From NCBI GenBank assembly GCA_017305535.1, contig JAFKKN010000008.1:242318-306317 (forward strand): DNA of 64,000 nucleotides. Direction: 5' to 3'. Each line of letters opens with the position of its first letter. Positions within the stretch are counted from its first letter, which is position 1. Below are positions 8,128 to 17,008 of this stretch, in pieces. The position numbers and the translations under genes are program-made. The notes under the pieces were generated by a model. The model ran no database searches and was not told where the DNA came from. It saw nothing but the letters and a program-made list of their open reading frames with translations. Source of the stretch: Hyphomicrobiales bacterium (GTDB lineage Bacteria; Pseudomonadota; Alphaproteobacteria; Rhizobiales; Xanthobacteraceae).

Positions 8128-8869
8128 GTAGATCCTCCCTCCTCGTCCCTGAATTGTCCGCCAAGGGCCCGCCGAGATAGTGCTCCATCATCACCGGATC
8201 ATCGCGCATCGCGGCGCTCAGACCCTGATGCACGATGCGCCCGCCCTCGATGACGTAGGCACGGTTGCTGACTTCCAGCGCCCGCTTGGCATTCTGTTCC
8301 ACCAGCAGAATGGTCATGCCGGCCTGATTCAATTTCTGAAGCGCGCCGAACACCTGCTCGATGACGATCGGCGCGAGACCGAGGCTCGGCTCGTCGAGCA
8401 GAAGCACCTTCGGCGATCCCATCAACGCGCGGCCGATCGCCAGCATCTGCTGCTGGCCTCCACTCAGCGAGCCGGCATATTGTTTTTGCCGCTCATGCAG
8501 GATGGGAAACAGATCGAATATCTGCTGGAGACTCTGCGTTGGCTGGCGTCGTCCCAACGCCAGTTCGCCAAGCAGAAGGTTTTCCATCACGGTCTGCTCG
8601 CCGAGCACGAGACGCCCTTCCGGCACCTGGATCAAACCTGCGCGCGCGACCTTGTGCGCGGCGGATGCGTGCAGCGGCTGGCCCTGCAACGTCACCGTTC
8701 CCGAACTACTGCGCACCACGCCGCTGATACCGTTCAGCAGCGATGACTTGCCAGCACCGTTGGGACCGATCAACGCGACCATCTCGCCTTCGGCGACCTC
8801 AAGGCTCACATCGCGAACGGCCTGGATGCCGCCATAGAAGATCGAAAGCTTGTCGATGACGAGCATCAT
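8120..8869 (-). CDS. livF: ABC transporter ATP-binding protein, LivF type
   Basis: A 249-residue ATPase with Walker A GPNGAGKSS near residue 36, the signature LSGGQQQMLAIGRAL and Walker B VLLLDEPSLGLAP. The SLGLAP sequence after Walker B is characteristic of LivF as opposed to LivG. It would pair with the upstream LivG on the cytoplasmic face of the LivHM permease. The start at 8869 shares one base with the LivG stop, indicating coupling. Confidence 0.93.
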   Translation of the reverse strand: MMLVIDKLSIFYGGIQAVRDVSLEVAEGEMVALIGPNGAGKSSLLNGISGVVRSSSGTVTLQGQPLHASAAHKVARAGLIQVPEGRLVLGEQTVMENLLLGELALGRRQPTQSLQQIFDLFPILHERQKQYAGSLSGGQQQMLAIGRALMGSPKVLLLDEPSLGLAPIVIEQVFGALQKLNQAGMTILLVEQNAKRALEVSNRAYVIEGGRIVHQGLSAAMRDDPVMMEHYLGGPLADNSGTRREDLHA

Positions 8870-9621
8870 CAGGCTCCCAGATAAGCCTGAACGACCGCAG
8901 GGTCGCTGAGAACGGCATCGGGCTTTCCGCTTGCGATCATGCGCCCGGTATCGAGCACCACCAGATCCTCGCAGATCGAAGAGACCAGCCGCATGTTGTG
9001 CTCGACCAGCAACACGGCGATTCCGCTGGCTGCAAGGCTGGAGAAGATCGTGCCGAGTTCGTTCGCCTCGACATCGTTCATCCCCGCCACCGGCTCGTCG
9101 AGCAGCAACAGCGACGGTTTTGCCGCGAGCGCACGCGCCATCTCGACGCGGCGCTGATGCCCGTATGACAGATTGCGCACCAGCGTATCGGCATAGGGTT
9201 CGAGGCCGAACCTGTGCAGCAGCCCGTGCGCCTGCTCATGCACCTTGCGGATTTCCGCGCGCGCCGACGGCAATCCGACGATGTCCGCCAGCAGCGAGGA
9301 TCGCCCGTGCCGGTAGAATCCAAGCGCAACATTGGCGACCACCGATTCATCGAGCAACAGCCGGACATTCTGAAATGTCCGGACGACACCGCGACGCGCG
9401 ACATCGGTCGGCGACATCGTCGTCAGATCTTCACCGCCGAAACCGATGCTGCCTTCGGTCAGCGACAGGATGCCCGTGATCAAATTAACCAGGGTGGTCT
9501 TTCCCGCCCCGTTGGGCCCGATCAAGCCGGTGATACGGCCGGGCTCGGCGCAGAAGGTCACGTTCGAGACCGCGCGCAGACCACCAAATTGCTTGCTGAC
9601 GTTCTCAAGCCGAAGGGACAT
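8869..9621 (-). CDS. livG: ABC transporter ATP-binding protein, LivG type
   Basis: A 250-residue ATPase with Walker A GPNGAGKTT, LSYGHQRRVEMARAL as signature and LLLLDEPVAGMN as Walker B, the LivG pattern. The start MSLRLENVSKQFGG at 9621 gives the normal length and overlaps the LivM stop by 17 nt. Longer in-frame starts would intrude further into livM. It is part of the livHMGFK block. Confidence 0.92.
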   Translation of the reverse strand: MSLRLENVSKQFGGLRAVSNVTFCAEPGRITGLIGPNGAGKTTLVNLITGILSLTEGSIGFGGEDLTTMSPTDVARRGVVRTFQNVRLLLDESVVANVALGFYRHGRSSLLADIVGLPSARAEIRKVHEQAHGLLHRFGLEPYADTLVRNLSYGHQRRVEMARALAAKPSLLLLDEPVAGMNDVEANELGTIFSSLAASGIAVLLVEHNMRLVSSICEDLVVLDTGRMIASGKPDAVLSDPAVVQAYLGA

Positions 9622-10486
9622 CGCTGGCGACTCCCTGTTGTAACCGACGCGGCTTGCGAAACGACAAACCGCGCAGGCTATCGACCACACCTCTCGGCAG
9701 AAACACGATGATCAGGATCAGCATGATGCCGTGGACCAGCGTTCTGTTGTCCGACAAAGGACGCGCGATTTCCGGCAGCAGCGTCAGAATGGTGGCGCCG
9801 ACGATCGGGCCATAGATCGAGCGTCGTCCGCCGAGCACCACCATAGCCAGCAGCGACACCAGCATCGGGAAACCGAACTGGTTCGGATCGATGCTGTAGG
9901 TGTGCAGCGCGATCAATCCGCCGAACAGCCCGGAGATCGCGCCGCTGAGCGCGAACGCCACCACCTGGGTCGATGCAATCTGTACCCCGAGTGTCGCGGC
10001 GACGATTTCATCCTGCCGGATGGCGTCGAATGCCTGCCCGAGGCGCGTGCGGTCCAGCGCCGCCATCAGATAGAACACCGCAAGCACGCAGATCAGCAGC
10101 GTCGGCGTGCCGACGAGTTTGGGAATGGCGTTAAGGCCAAGCGCCCCTCCGGTCAGTCCCTCCGCATAAAGTGCAAGCGTGAGCACGATCTGCACGAAAG
10201 CCAGTGTCGCGATCGCCTGATAGACGCCGCGCAACCGCGCCAGCGGCAGCGACAGCAGGATCGCGACGACAAGGCCGACGGCGGTTGAACACAGCAGCGT
10301 CCCACCGAGACCGATGCCGTACCGCGTCGCCAGGATCGCCGCGGTATAGGCACCGATCGAGGTCAACCCCGCGTTGGCGATCGAGAAGGCACCGGCGCGC
10401 AGCACGATGTATTGGCCGAACGCGCAGCCGCAGTTGAGCAGCAGAAGATCGATCAGCGGGTGATAGGCCGCGAGAAAACTCATCAT
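9605..10486 (-). CDS. livM: ABC transporter permease, LivM type
   Basis: A 293-residue inner-membrane permease with several hydrophobic segments and the LivM-type motif GAFSIANAGLTSIGAY, a later GGRRSIYGPIVGA and the cytoplasmic end IVFLPRGVVDSLRG. It overlaps livH by 4 nt (ATGA). It forms the translocation path with LivH. Confidence 0.92.
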   Translation of the reverse strand: MMSFLAAYHPLIDLLLLNCGCAFGQYIVLRAGAFSIANAGLTSIGAYTAAILATRYGIGLGGTLLCSTAVGLVVAILLSLPLARLRGVYQAIATLAFVQIVLTLALYAEGLTGGALGLNAIPKLVGTPTLLICVLAVFYLMAALDRTRLGQAFDAIRQDEIVAATLGVQIASTQVVAFALSGAISGLFGGLIALHTYSIDPNQFGFPMLVSLLAMVVLGGRRSIYGPIVGATILTLLPEIARPLSDNRTLVHGIMLILIIVFLPRGVVDSLRGLSFRKPRRLQQGVASDVPSA

Positions 10487-11373
10487 TGCCGCACCGCCCG
10501 CACGTTGCGAACCGTGTCGCCGAACAAACCGCTCGGACGCAACAGGATGATCACGAACAAGAGGCCGTAGACAACCGGATCGCTGAGACCATTCGGGAGA
10601 TACGCAGTGCAGATCGCCTGAATGATACCGAGCAGGAAGCCGGCTACCAGCGCCCCCTTCAGGCTGCCAAGCCCGCCCAGGATGAGAACAACGAAGCCCT
10701 TCAGCAACAACGGCTCTCCCATGAGGAAGTAGACGTTATTGAAAGCAAGGCCGAGCAACACGCCGGTAAGGCCGGCAAGCAGCCCCGATATAAAGAAGGT
10801 CTGGACGTAGACGGCGGTGACATTGACACCGAGCAGCCGCGCCGCGCGATCGTTTTCAGCGGCGGCACGCACTTGCCGGCCGAAGCTGGTGCCATAAAGA
10901 TAAATGACGAGCAGTACACTGACCGCCAGCACAACACCGAGAATGGTGAGTTGCATCGTCGTCATCCGCAGCCCGAACAGCGTGAACGATGAGATCGGGA
11001 ACGCATCGAACGGAAAGCGCATCACCTGCGTGCCGGACCAGCGCTGCGCCAGCGTGGTGAGCACCATGTCGACGCCGATGCTGGAAACCAGCGCCGCGAA
11101 TTCCATTTCCCCGCGCTGGCGCAGCGGGCGGAAGGCAACGAAGTCGATCAGGACAGAGAGCAGGCCGGCGGCCAACGCCGCGGCAAGAAACGCAACCCAG
11201 ATGGGCAGGCCCGCGAGCACGGCATAAAGGCCGGCGAAGGCTCCCACCATCACCACGCCGCCGTGCGCGAGGTTGAGAATTCGATGAACGCCGAAGATCA
11301 GATTGAAGCCGAGCGCGAACAGCGAATAGACGGCACCGACCACAATCCCGTTGAGAATCTGCTGGGCCAGCAT
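10483..11373 (-). CDS. livH: ABC transporter permease, LivH type
   Basis: A 296-residue permease starting MLAQQILNGIVVGAVY with the LivH motif FGVHRILNLAHGG and GGLGSLKGALVAGFLLG. The start at 11373 is preferred to the far upstream in-frame start near 11544, because the extra stretch is basic, unlike LivH and crosses promoter B. It is the first gene of an operon running to 3379. A leader of about 130 nt separates it from the predicted transcription start. Confidence 0.9.
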   Translation of the reverse strand: MLAQQILNGIVVGAVYSLFALGFNLIFGVHRILNLAHGGVVMVGAFAGLYAVLAGLPIWVAFLAAALAAGLLSVLIDFVAFRPLRQRGEMEFAALVSSIGVDMVLTTLAQRWSGTQVMRFPFDAFPISSFTLFGLRMTTMQLTILGVVLAVSVLLVIYLYGTSFGRQVRAAAENDRAARLLGVNVTAVYVQTFFISGLLAGLTGVLLGLAFNNVYFLMGEPLLLKGFVVLILGGLGSLKGALVAGFLLGIIQAICTAYLPNGLSDPVVYGLLFVIILLRPSGLFGDTVRNVRAVRQ

Positions 11374-11481
11374 CAGCCGGGTCCGCCAAACGGCTCGGAT
11401 GCAGGACCGAAGACGACCGATGGTCGAATCCCGAACTGGCCGATATTGTCGTTTGCGGACGGCATTATTCCTCCTCTTTAT

Positions 11482-11544
11482 TTGTCCGTTATGCGGACAA
11501 ATAGTTATTATACGAACTATGTTTGTAAAGAAGGTCGCTGTCAA
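11482..11544 (-). promoter_or_regulatory. Promoter and operator of the liv/hydratase operon (site B)
   Basis: The minus strand reads TTGACA (11544-11539), 17 nt, CATAGT (11521-11516), as in site A at 2964-3025. The downstream block holds two perfect palindromes: TTGTCCG/CGGACAA (11482-11488 and 11494-11500) and ATAGTT/AACTAT (11501-11506 and 11515-11520). The site lies 41-103 nt upstream of the divergent IclR start, so it may also control the regulator. Position and symmetry suggest repression or ligand-dependent control by the IclR protein (inference). Confidence 0.75.
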
Positions 11545-11584
11545 GCTATGACGGGCGAAACAAAATCACCTGGGGGTCTCGGGC

Positions 11585-12334
11585 ATGAACGATGACAGTC
11601 GCGATTATGTGCAGTCCTTGGAACGCGGGTTCGCGGTCCTGCAAAGTTTTGGAATGGACAAGGCACAGATGACCCTCGCCGAGGTCGCGAAGCGCACCGG
11701 CCTGTCACGCGGAACGGCGCGCCGCTTTCTGCTGACGCTGACCAAGCTGGGACATCTGGCCACCGACGGGCGGCTGTTCTGGCTGCGTCCGAAAGTGCTG
11801 AGTCTCGGCTCCTCGTTCCTGGCGTCACTGCCGTGGTGGCGCGTGGCGCAACCCATCGTCGAGGATGCCTCCCGGTCCTCGGGCCAGGCCTGCAATGTGT
11901 CGGTGCTGGACGGCACGATGATTACGTTCGTGGTCTGCATCGCGAGCGACCAGACCAACTATCCGCATCTCTCGCTTGGCGCGCGGTTGCCCGCCTATGC
12001 CACCGCGTCAGGCCGCGTGCTGCTGGCGACCTTGAGCGAGGCGGAGCTGAGCGAGTACTTCGCGGCCGTGGAATTGAAGGCACTGACCAGCAAGACCATC
12101 GCCGATCCGGACAAGCTGCGCGCCGTTCTCAATGACGTACGCGAGCAAGGACATAGTTTTAGCGACGAGGAACTGGAGGAGGGGCTGCGCGCCATCGCCG
12201 TTCCGCTGATCGATCGTTCCGGCAAAGCTCTGGCGGCGATCAGCATCTATGCCCGCGCCGACGAACAACAATTTCGCACGGAGTTTCTGCCGACACTGAA
12301 ACGCTGTCAGTTAACAATCCAACGGGCGTTATAA
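11585..12334 (+). CDS. IclR-family transcriptional regulator (PcaR/PobR-like)
   Basis: A 249-residue regulator with an N-terminal winged helix (MTLAEVAKRTGLSRGTARRF, near residues 29-48) and a C-terminal IclR effector domain (YATASGRVLLA, EGLRAIAVPL). The overall pattern, including the first strand SLERGFAVLQSF, is that of the PcaR/PobR/PcaU branch, which responds to aromatic acids. It is divergent from the liv operon, with the palindromic site between. A near-identical site precedes the amidohydrolase operon, so I infer it controls both. Whether it activates or represses is not visible. Confidence 0.92.
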   Translation: MNDDSRDYVQSLERGFAVLQSFGMDKAQMTLAEVAKRTGLSRGTARRFLLTLTKLGHLATDGRLFWLRPKVLSLGSSFLASLPWWRVAQPIVEDASRSSGQACNVSVLDGTMITFVVCIASDQTNYPHLSLGARLPAYATASGRVLLATLSEAELSEYFAAVELKALTSKTIADPDKLRAVLNDVREQGHSFSDEELEEGLRAIAVPLIDRSGKALAAISIYARADEQQFRTEFLPTLKRCQLTIQRAL

Positions 12335-12459
12335 GCGTATCCGATCGATAGCCTGACAGCACCGCCTCACAAAAAGCAGGAATCCCGACAGCAACCAAGT
12401 GACCGGCTGATACTCACCCGCAAATTGCACTTCCAGCCGAACCTATTTGCAGCGCGCCG

Positions 12460-14298
12460 TCATGTGGCGAACAACTGCGCCACGGTCGTTTCATCGAAAA
12501 TGGCGGTGCGAGCGAAGAGCGGCGCCAGCCATGCGTTGACGCGCGGCAGTTCGTATTCGGCGAAGTAGCGGCACGCTTGCAGCTTTCCACTGTAAAATGC
12601 CAACTCGCCATCACCTGGGCTTGCCGTCAGGCGTCGGTTACACAGCAGAGCCATATCAAGCCAAAGCCAGCCGACAACCGCATGTCCAAACGCGAAGAGA
12701 AAGGGAGTGGCGTTCGCAGTCGCCAGCGTCTCGGCCTCCTCCAACATCAGCAATTCAACAGCCTGATCCAGGCTCTTCCAGGCCGCCTCAAGGCTTCGAG
12801 CGTCGGCCTGAAGGCGTTCATGACGAATGGCCTCTTCGATGGTCGACTGCACCCGCAGGCGCAGAATTCGAAACGACGCACCACCATCGCGGCGGATCTT
12901 TCTTCCGACCAGGTCATTGGCCTGAATGCCAGTGGTCCCCTCATGGATCGGATTGAGCCGGTTATCCCGATAAAGCTGCTCGACCTGAAAGTCCCGCGTA
13001 TATCCAGCGCCGCCGTGTATCTGAATAGCCAGATCGAGTGAGGACTGTGTCATCTCGGACGGCCAGCTCTTGGTTATCGGCGTGAGAAGCGCGAGCAAGG
13101 CCGCGGAGGACTTGCGGGTCGCTTCATCCTCGGCCGTCAATTCGTCGTCGAGCAAGCGCGCCGAATAAAGTACCAGCGCGAGGCCACCTTCCGCATAAGC
13201 CTTCTGCGCAAGCAGCATACGCTTGACATCGGTGTGCTCGACAATCGCCACCGGAGGTCCGCCGCGAACACCCGGACGTCGTCCCTGCTTGCGCTCGGAC
13301 GCGTAAAGCACCGAGAGGAGATATCCGCGATAAGCAAGCATCGCCGCCCCAAGACCCACGGAAACACGCGCCTCGTTCATCATCTGGAACATCTGCGGCA
13401 GCCCTTGGCCGATCTCACCGACCAGCCAGCCGATCGCCCCATCGCTCCCCAGCGGCCGATGCGCTCCCTCTCCAAAATTCACTGCACAATTGGGGATTCC
13501 GCGATAGCCCAGCTTGTGATTGAGCCCAGCGATCGCGACATCGTTACGCTCGCCATTGGGCAATACACTGGGCACGATGAACAACGAGATGCCTCCGGTC
13601 CCCTCCGGAAGGCGGCCGTCGCGGTCGGGAGTCTTGGCAAGCACCAGATGGATAATATTATCGGTGATGTCGTGATCGGCGGCCGAAATCCACATCTTGG
13701 CTCCGCGCAAACGGAAGCGGCGTCCGAGTTCGTCGTCCGCCTCGACGACCGCGCGTGTCTTGATATCGCCGAGCGAGGAGCCGGCATCCGGCTCGGACAT
13801 GCACATCGTACCCATCGTCTCGCCGGCGATGCTCGATAAAGCAAAGCTCTCGATTTGCGCACGATTGCCGCAGGTCGAGATCAATCGCGCATTCGCAACG
13901 GTCAGCAGCATAAAGGACGCCGCCGCCACCCCTCCACTCATCAATATGCCCATGGTCGCGAAATGGACGACGTTGGGGAGTTGCGCTCCACCGAGTTCAG
14001 CATCGAATACCGAGCCGAACAGACCGCTTTCCGCGATCAGGCGCACCGCACGTTTGACGTCGGGATGCACTACGACGCGCCCGTCGGAATCGAGAAACGG
14101 CTCATCGGTATCGGAGGCGCGCAGATACGGCGCGATCTCGTTCTCAGCGATCTTTTCCGCGAGATCGAGTGTCGTAACAATGGTCTCCATGTCGTGCGCC
14201 AGAAACCGCGGACGCTTCAGCAGCGCGCCAAGATCGAGCCAGTCCTGCAACAGAAAATCCAGATCACGACGATTGATGACGGTGGTCGCGGTGAGCAT
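12460..14298 (-). CDS. Acyl-CoA dehydrogenase (C-terminal-extended, DmdC/FadE type)
   Basis: A 612-residue FAD acyl-CoA dehydrogenase, longer than the usual 380 because of an extra C-terminal domain, as in 3-methylmercaptopropionyl-CoA dehydrogenase-like proteins. It has MCMSEPDAGSSLGDIKT (FAD/substrate loop), MWISAADHD, and NPIHEGTTGIQANDLVGRK carrying the catalytic-base Glu. The substrate is an unidentified acyl-CoA. It stands alone, convergent with the IclR gene. The Shine-Dalgarno is weak (GGGA). A hairpin lies 42-71 nt upstream. The nearby acyl-CoA ligase and hydroxyacyl-CoA dehydrogenase would fit a short beta-oxidation. Confidence 0.9.
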   Translation of the reverse strand: MLTATTVINRRDLDFLLQDWLDLGALLKRPRFLAHDMETIVTTLDLAEKIAENEIAPYLRASDTDEPFLDSDGRVVVHPDVKRAVRLIAESGLFGSVFDAELGGAQLPNVVHFATMGILMSGGVAAASFMLLTVANARLISTCGNRAQIESFALSSIAGETMGTMCMSEPDAGSSLGDIKTRAVVEADDELGRRFRLRGAKMWISAADHDITDNIIHLVLAKTPDRDGRLPEGTGGISLFIVPSVLPNGERNDVAIAGLNHKLGYRGIPNCAVNFGEGAHRPLGSDGAIGWLVGEIGQGLPQMFQMMNEARVSVGLGAAMLAYRGYLLSVLYASERKQGRRPGVRGGPPVAIVEHTDVKRMLLAQKAYAEGGLALVLYSARLLDDELTAEDEATRKSSAALLALLTPITKSWPSEMTQSSLDLAIQIHGGAGYTRDFQVEQLYRDNRLNPIHEGTTGIQANDLVGRKIRRDGGASFRILRLRVQSTIEEAIRHERLQADARSLEAAWKSLDQAVELLMLEEAETLATANATPFLFAFGHAVVGWLWLDMALLCNRRLTASPGDGELAFYSGKLQACRYFAEYELPRVNAWLAPLFARTAIFDETTVAQLFAT

Positions 14299-14339
14299 TC
14301 GTGTGTCCCAGTCCTGTCACGTTGGAGGCAACATAAATG

Positions 14340-14369
14340 GCGCCCCCCGGGAAGCGAACCGGAGGGCGC
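14340..14369. repeat. GC-rich hairpin upstream of the acyl-CoA dehydrogenase
   Basis: GCGCCCCCCGG (14340-14350) and CCGGAGGGCGC (14359-14369) pair over 10 of 11 positions with an 8-nt loop. No long T-run follows on either strand. It could be a terminator for the gene upstream on the minus strand or part of the leader of the dehydrogenase gene. Confidence 0.45.
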
Positions 14370-14738
14370 AATCATGTCATCGTCGGTTTCGCCGGCCTCG
14401 AAGACATCGGCAGGGTCCAAACACCACCGGCGATCTTTCGCGGACGAACAATGTGTGCCCCGTTATAAAGCGCGCCTCCGGATGAAGCAAAGAAAGCTAT
14501 GCAGTGGGCGGCTCGTTCGGGAGGAGCGCGCATTTCATGAGCGTTCGCGAAATATTCACTGGCCCGATGGTGCGCCGACACGCGAAATTCCATGCAATTT
14601 CCAGGTGATCAGGTCCGACCAAGGCAGAAACATCACCGCCGTACTCATCCCCCGGAGGTTCGATGGCTTCCTCGTCAAAGTCGCGGCCGAAGGGATAAGC
14701 GGCCATACATTGGGTGCGGTACGGACAGAGTACATCAA

Positions 14739-14783
14739 CGAGCGGACTTCATGTTCAGGCAACCTGAACGTGAAGTCCGCTCG
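14739..14783. repeat. Long inverted repeat (21-bp stem, 3-nt loop)
   Basis: Arms at 14739-14759 and 14763-14783 are complementary at 20 of 21 positions, the exception being a possible G-U pair. The core is CGAGCGGACTTC / GAAGTCCGCTCG and the loop is CAA. It sits 39 nt beyond the stop of the SPW-protein gene. The plus strand continues TCTCTTA, a poor T-tract. It is likely a transcription end hairpin, though the stem is unusually long. Apart from this and the hairpin at 14340, I see no convincing gene in 14299-14821. Confidence 0.6.
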
Positions 14784-14821
14784 TCTCTTATGATCGCGCC
14801 GATCCGTGAACGACCTTGCAC

Positions 14822-15199
14822 CTAGTGTGACGGCAAATGCTCCGCAGGGGCGTCGTAAACCAACAAAAGTTCAATCAAGGAGACAAATGCAATGCCGACT
14901 CCGACGGCAATGCTGACGTGCATCGCCTTGGTGTGGGCAAAACCCAATATCCATGGCGAAACGATCAGCCAGGCACCTAGAAGGGAATTCAACCATTCCT
15001 TCCAGTTTGCATAAGCCACGATGGCCGCGATTGCGATGATCACGACAGCCGCACTGCTTATCCAAAGATCAATTTTGGCTCTCTCGTACGAATAGGAGAA
15101 AAGCCAAGGCGATATGAACAGGAACGCCGCGAAGCAGAGACTATAGACATCAAGCGCGGATTCCCGGCGCCATCCAGAAGTTTGTGCCGTACCAGACAT
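14822..15199 (-). CDS. SPW-repeat membrane protein
   Basis: A 125-residue inner-membrane protein with four hydrophobic segments arranged as two repeats. Each repeat carries the Ser-Pro-Trp signature: LFISPWLFSY near residue 30 and LIVSPWILGF near residue 80 (PF03779 type). The biochemical role of this family is unknown. The start at 15199 has a strong GGAGGAGG at proper distance; an in-frame start at 15229 lacks one. It is probably a single-gene unit with its own promoter in 15200-15328. Confidence 0.85.
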   Translation of the reverse strand: MSGTAQTSGWRRESALDVYSLCFAAFLFISPWLFSYSYERAKIDLWISSAAVVIIAIAAIVAYANWKEWLNSLLGAWLIVSPWILGFAHTKAMHVSIAVGVGIAFVSLIELLLVYDAPAEHLPSH

Positions 15200-15328
15200 A
15201 GAGCACCTCCTCCCAGCCCTTCCGGTCATTAAACGCCCGGTCGGTCAAAACCGAACATTACAAATTGTTCATGCATTCGTGAAATCACCCACACTCACCT
15301 CACAATCAAGCGCGGACCATAGCCATGG

Positions 15329-17008
15329 CTAGAGATCGCGGAGGCCATCCCGCAGCGTATTGCGAGTGATCTTGCCGGATTCAGTTTTCGGCAGGTCATC
15401 AAGTACGCGAATATCGGCCGGGCACTTGTAGGCTGCCAGCCGCTCGCGGCAGAAGCATTTAAGCGCATCGGCATCGATCACGGCACCGGGCTGGGCGGAA
15501 ACAAAAGCCATCACCGTCTCGCCACGATAGGAATCGGCGACACCGACCACGGCGGCCTCTCGCACACCCGGAAAGGCATAGATCACATCCTCGACTTCGC
15601 GGGGCCAGACCTTGAAGCCGGATGCGGAGATCATGTCCTTCTTGCGATCCACGAGATAGAACCAGCCCTCGTTGTCGAAGAAACCTACATCCCCGCTGTG
15701 CAGCCAACCGCTCGTCAACACCTCGTCGGTTTCCGTCGGCTTGCGCCAGTAGCCCGCCATCACGCCGGGCCCTCGCACCACCACCTCGCCGTGCTCGCCC
15801 GGCCCAAGCGGGCGACGCGCGTCATCCACCACAATCACGTCGACGCCTGGCGTCGGCTTGCCGATCGATAGTGCACCCGATCGCGGATCGACAGGAATGC
15901 GGCCCTCGTTCGGCGCGAGATGGCTCGCCGCGGTCAGTTCGGTCATGCCGTAAGAACTGCGGATCGCGCGTCCGAAGCATTCGGCAAAAGCATCGATGAC
16001 CGAAGGCGCGATAGGAGCACCGCCCGAATAGATATGAACGAAGCTTTCGAAATGACTGCCCGTCGCGTTTGGCTGGTTCATCAGCGCGATGAATGCCGTG
16101 ATGGCCCCGACAATGAATGTCGGCCGCCATTCGAGGAAAGCATCGAGCGCGACCTGCGGCTGGAAGCGATAGGTCAGCACCATCGCGCCGCCCGCGACAA
16201 AAGCCGCGATCATCTGGATCTCGAAACCAGTGATGTGGAACAGCGGTGCAACACCGAAGATGCGCGACGCGCCGCTCAATTCGAAATGATCGCGGCAGAC
16301 CAGCGCGTTCGCTACCAGATTGCGATGCGTCAGCATCGCCCCCTTGGGAACGCCTGTCGTTCCGGAGGTATAAAGCAGAAGACCGATATCATCAGCGGTC
16401 AGCACCGGCGCTTGCGGCGCGGGCGCGTCGCTGGCAAAAATTGTCGCCAGCGCATGAGTCCGCGGCGCAACACCTTGCATAGGTAACACGCGATTATCGT
16501 TTCGCGTCTGGAATTCCTCTGCACTGGTCCAGAACACCAGTGCAGGATCGATGGAACCGATGGCCGGAAACACATTGTCCCATTGATCGTCGTGGCAGAT
16601 CACGGCCTTCGGTTCGCAGTCCGCGAACAACTTTCGAAGTTCCGGCGTGCGGTACATCGGATTGAGACTGACGACGACCGCCCCAAGTTTCCAGGCCGCG
16701 ATACTGGCGATGACGAACTGCGGCACATTCTGAAGAATGATCGCAACACGATCGCCGCACCCTATACCCTTTTGCGCGAGATGGCCGACGAGCCGATCGC
16801 TGAAACGATCGATGTCGGCATAAGTCAAGGTTACATCGAAATAGAACACTGCCGGCGCTTCGCGCGGCGCGGCGCGAAACAAATCGAGCGCCGTCAGTTT
16901 CCCCGGCTCCGGGGCAACGAGAAATGAGTCCGCAAGCCGTGCCCGCACCCGATTCGCGGCTTCCTGATAGGCTTGGGCGCGCGCCGCGACGTCCGGATCA
17001 AGCATCAT
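15329..17008 (-). CDS. AMP-dependent acyl-CoA synthetase/ligase
   Basis: A 559-residue adenylate-forming enzyme that activates a carboxylic acid to its CoA thioester. Motifs in order: LLYTSGTTGVPKGAMLTHRN (ATP-binding), SYGMTELTA, GEVVVRGPGVMAGYW, WLHSGDVGFFD and the C-terminal KTESGKITRN with the catalytic Lys. The overall pattern is medium/long-chain fatty-acid or aromatic CoA ligase; specificity is open. It overlaps the hydroxyacyl-CoA dehydrogenase gene by 4 nt and is the last gene of the operon that begins at 25742. Confidence 0.92.
   Translation of the reverse strand: MMLDPDVAARAQAYQEAANRVRARLADSFLVAPEPGKLTALDLFRAAPREAPAVFYFDVTLTYADIDRFSDRLVGHLAQKGIGCGDRVAIILQNVPQFVIASIAAWKLGAVVVSLNPMYRTPELRKLFADCEPKAVICHDDQWDNVFPAIGSIDPALVFWTSAEEFQTRNDNRVLPMQGVAPRTHALATIFASDAPAPQAPVLTADDIGLLLYTSGTTGVPKGAMLTHRNLVANALVCRDHFELSGASRIFGVAPLFHITGFEIQMIAAFVAGGAMVLTYRFQPQVALDAFLEWRPTFIVGAITAFIALMNQPNATGSHFESFVHIYSGGAPIAPSVIDAFAECFGRAIRSSYGMTELTAASHLAPNEGRIPVDPRSGALSIGKPTPGVDVIVVDDARRPLGPGEHGEVVVRGPGVMAGYWRKPTETDEVLTSGWLHSGDVGFFDNEGWFYLVDRKKDMISASGFKVWPREVEDVIYAFPGVREAAVVGVADSYRGETVMAFVSAQPGAVIDADALKCFCRERLAAYKCPADIRVLDDLPKTESGKITRNTLRDGLRDL

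Noticed and set aside
14497..14706. 69-codon minus-strand frame in the gap after the acyl-CoA dehydrogenase gene
   Set aside because: It has no ribosome site or known family, and competing frames on both strands are equally open.
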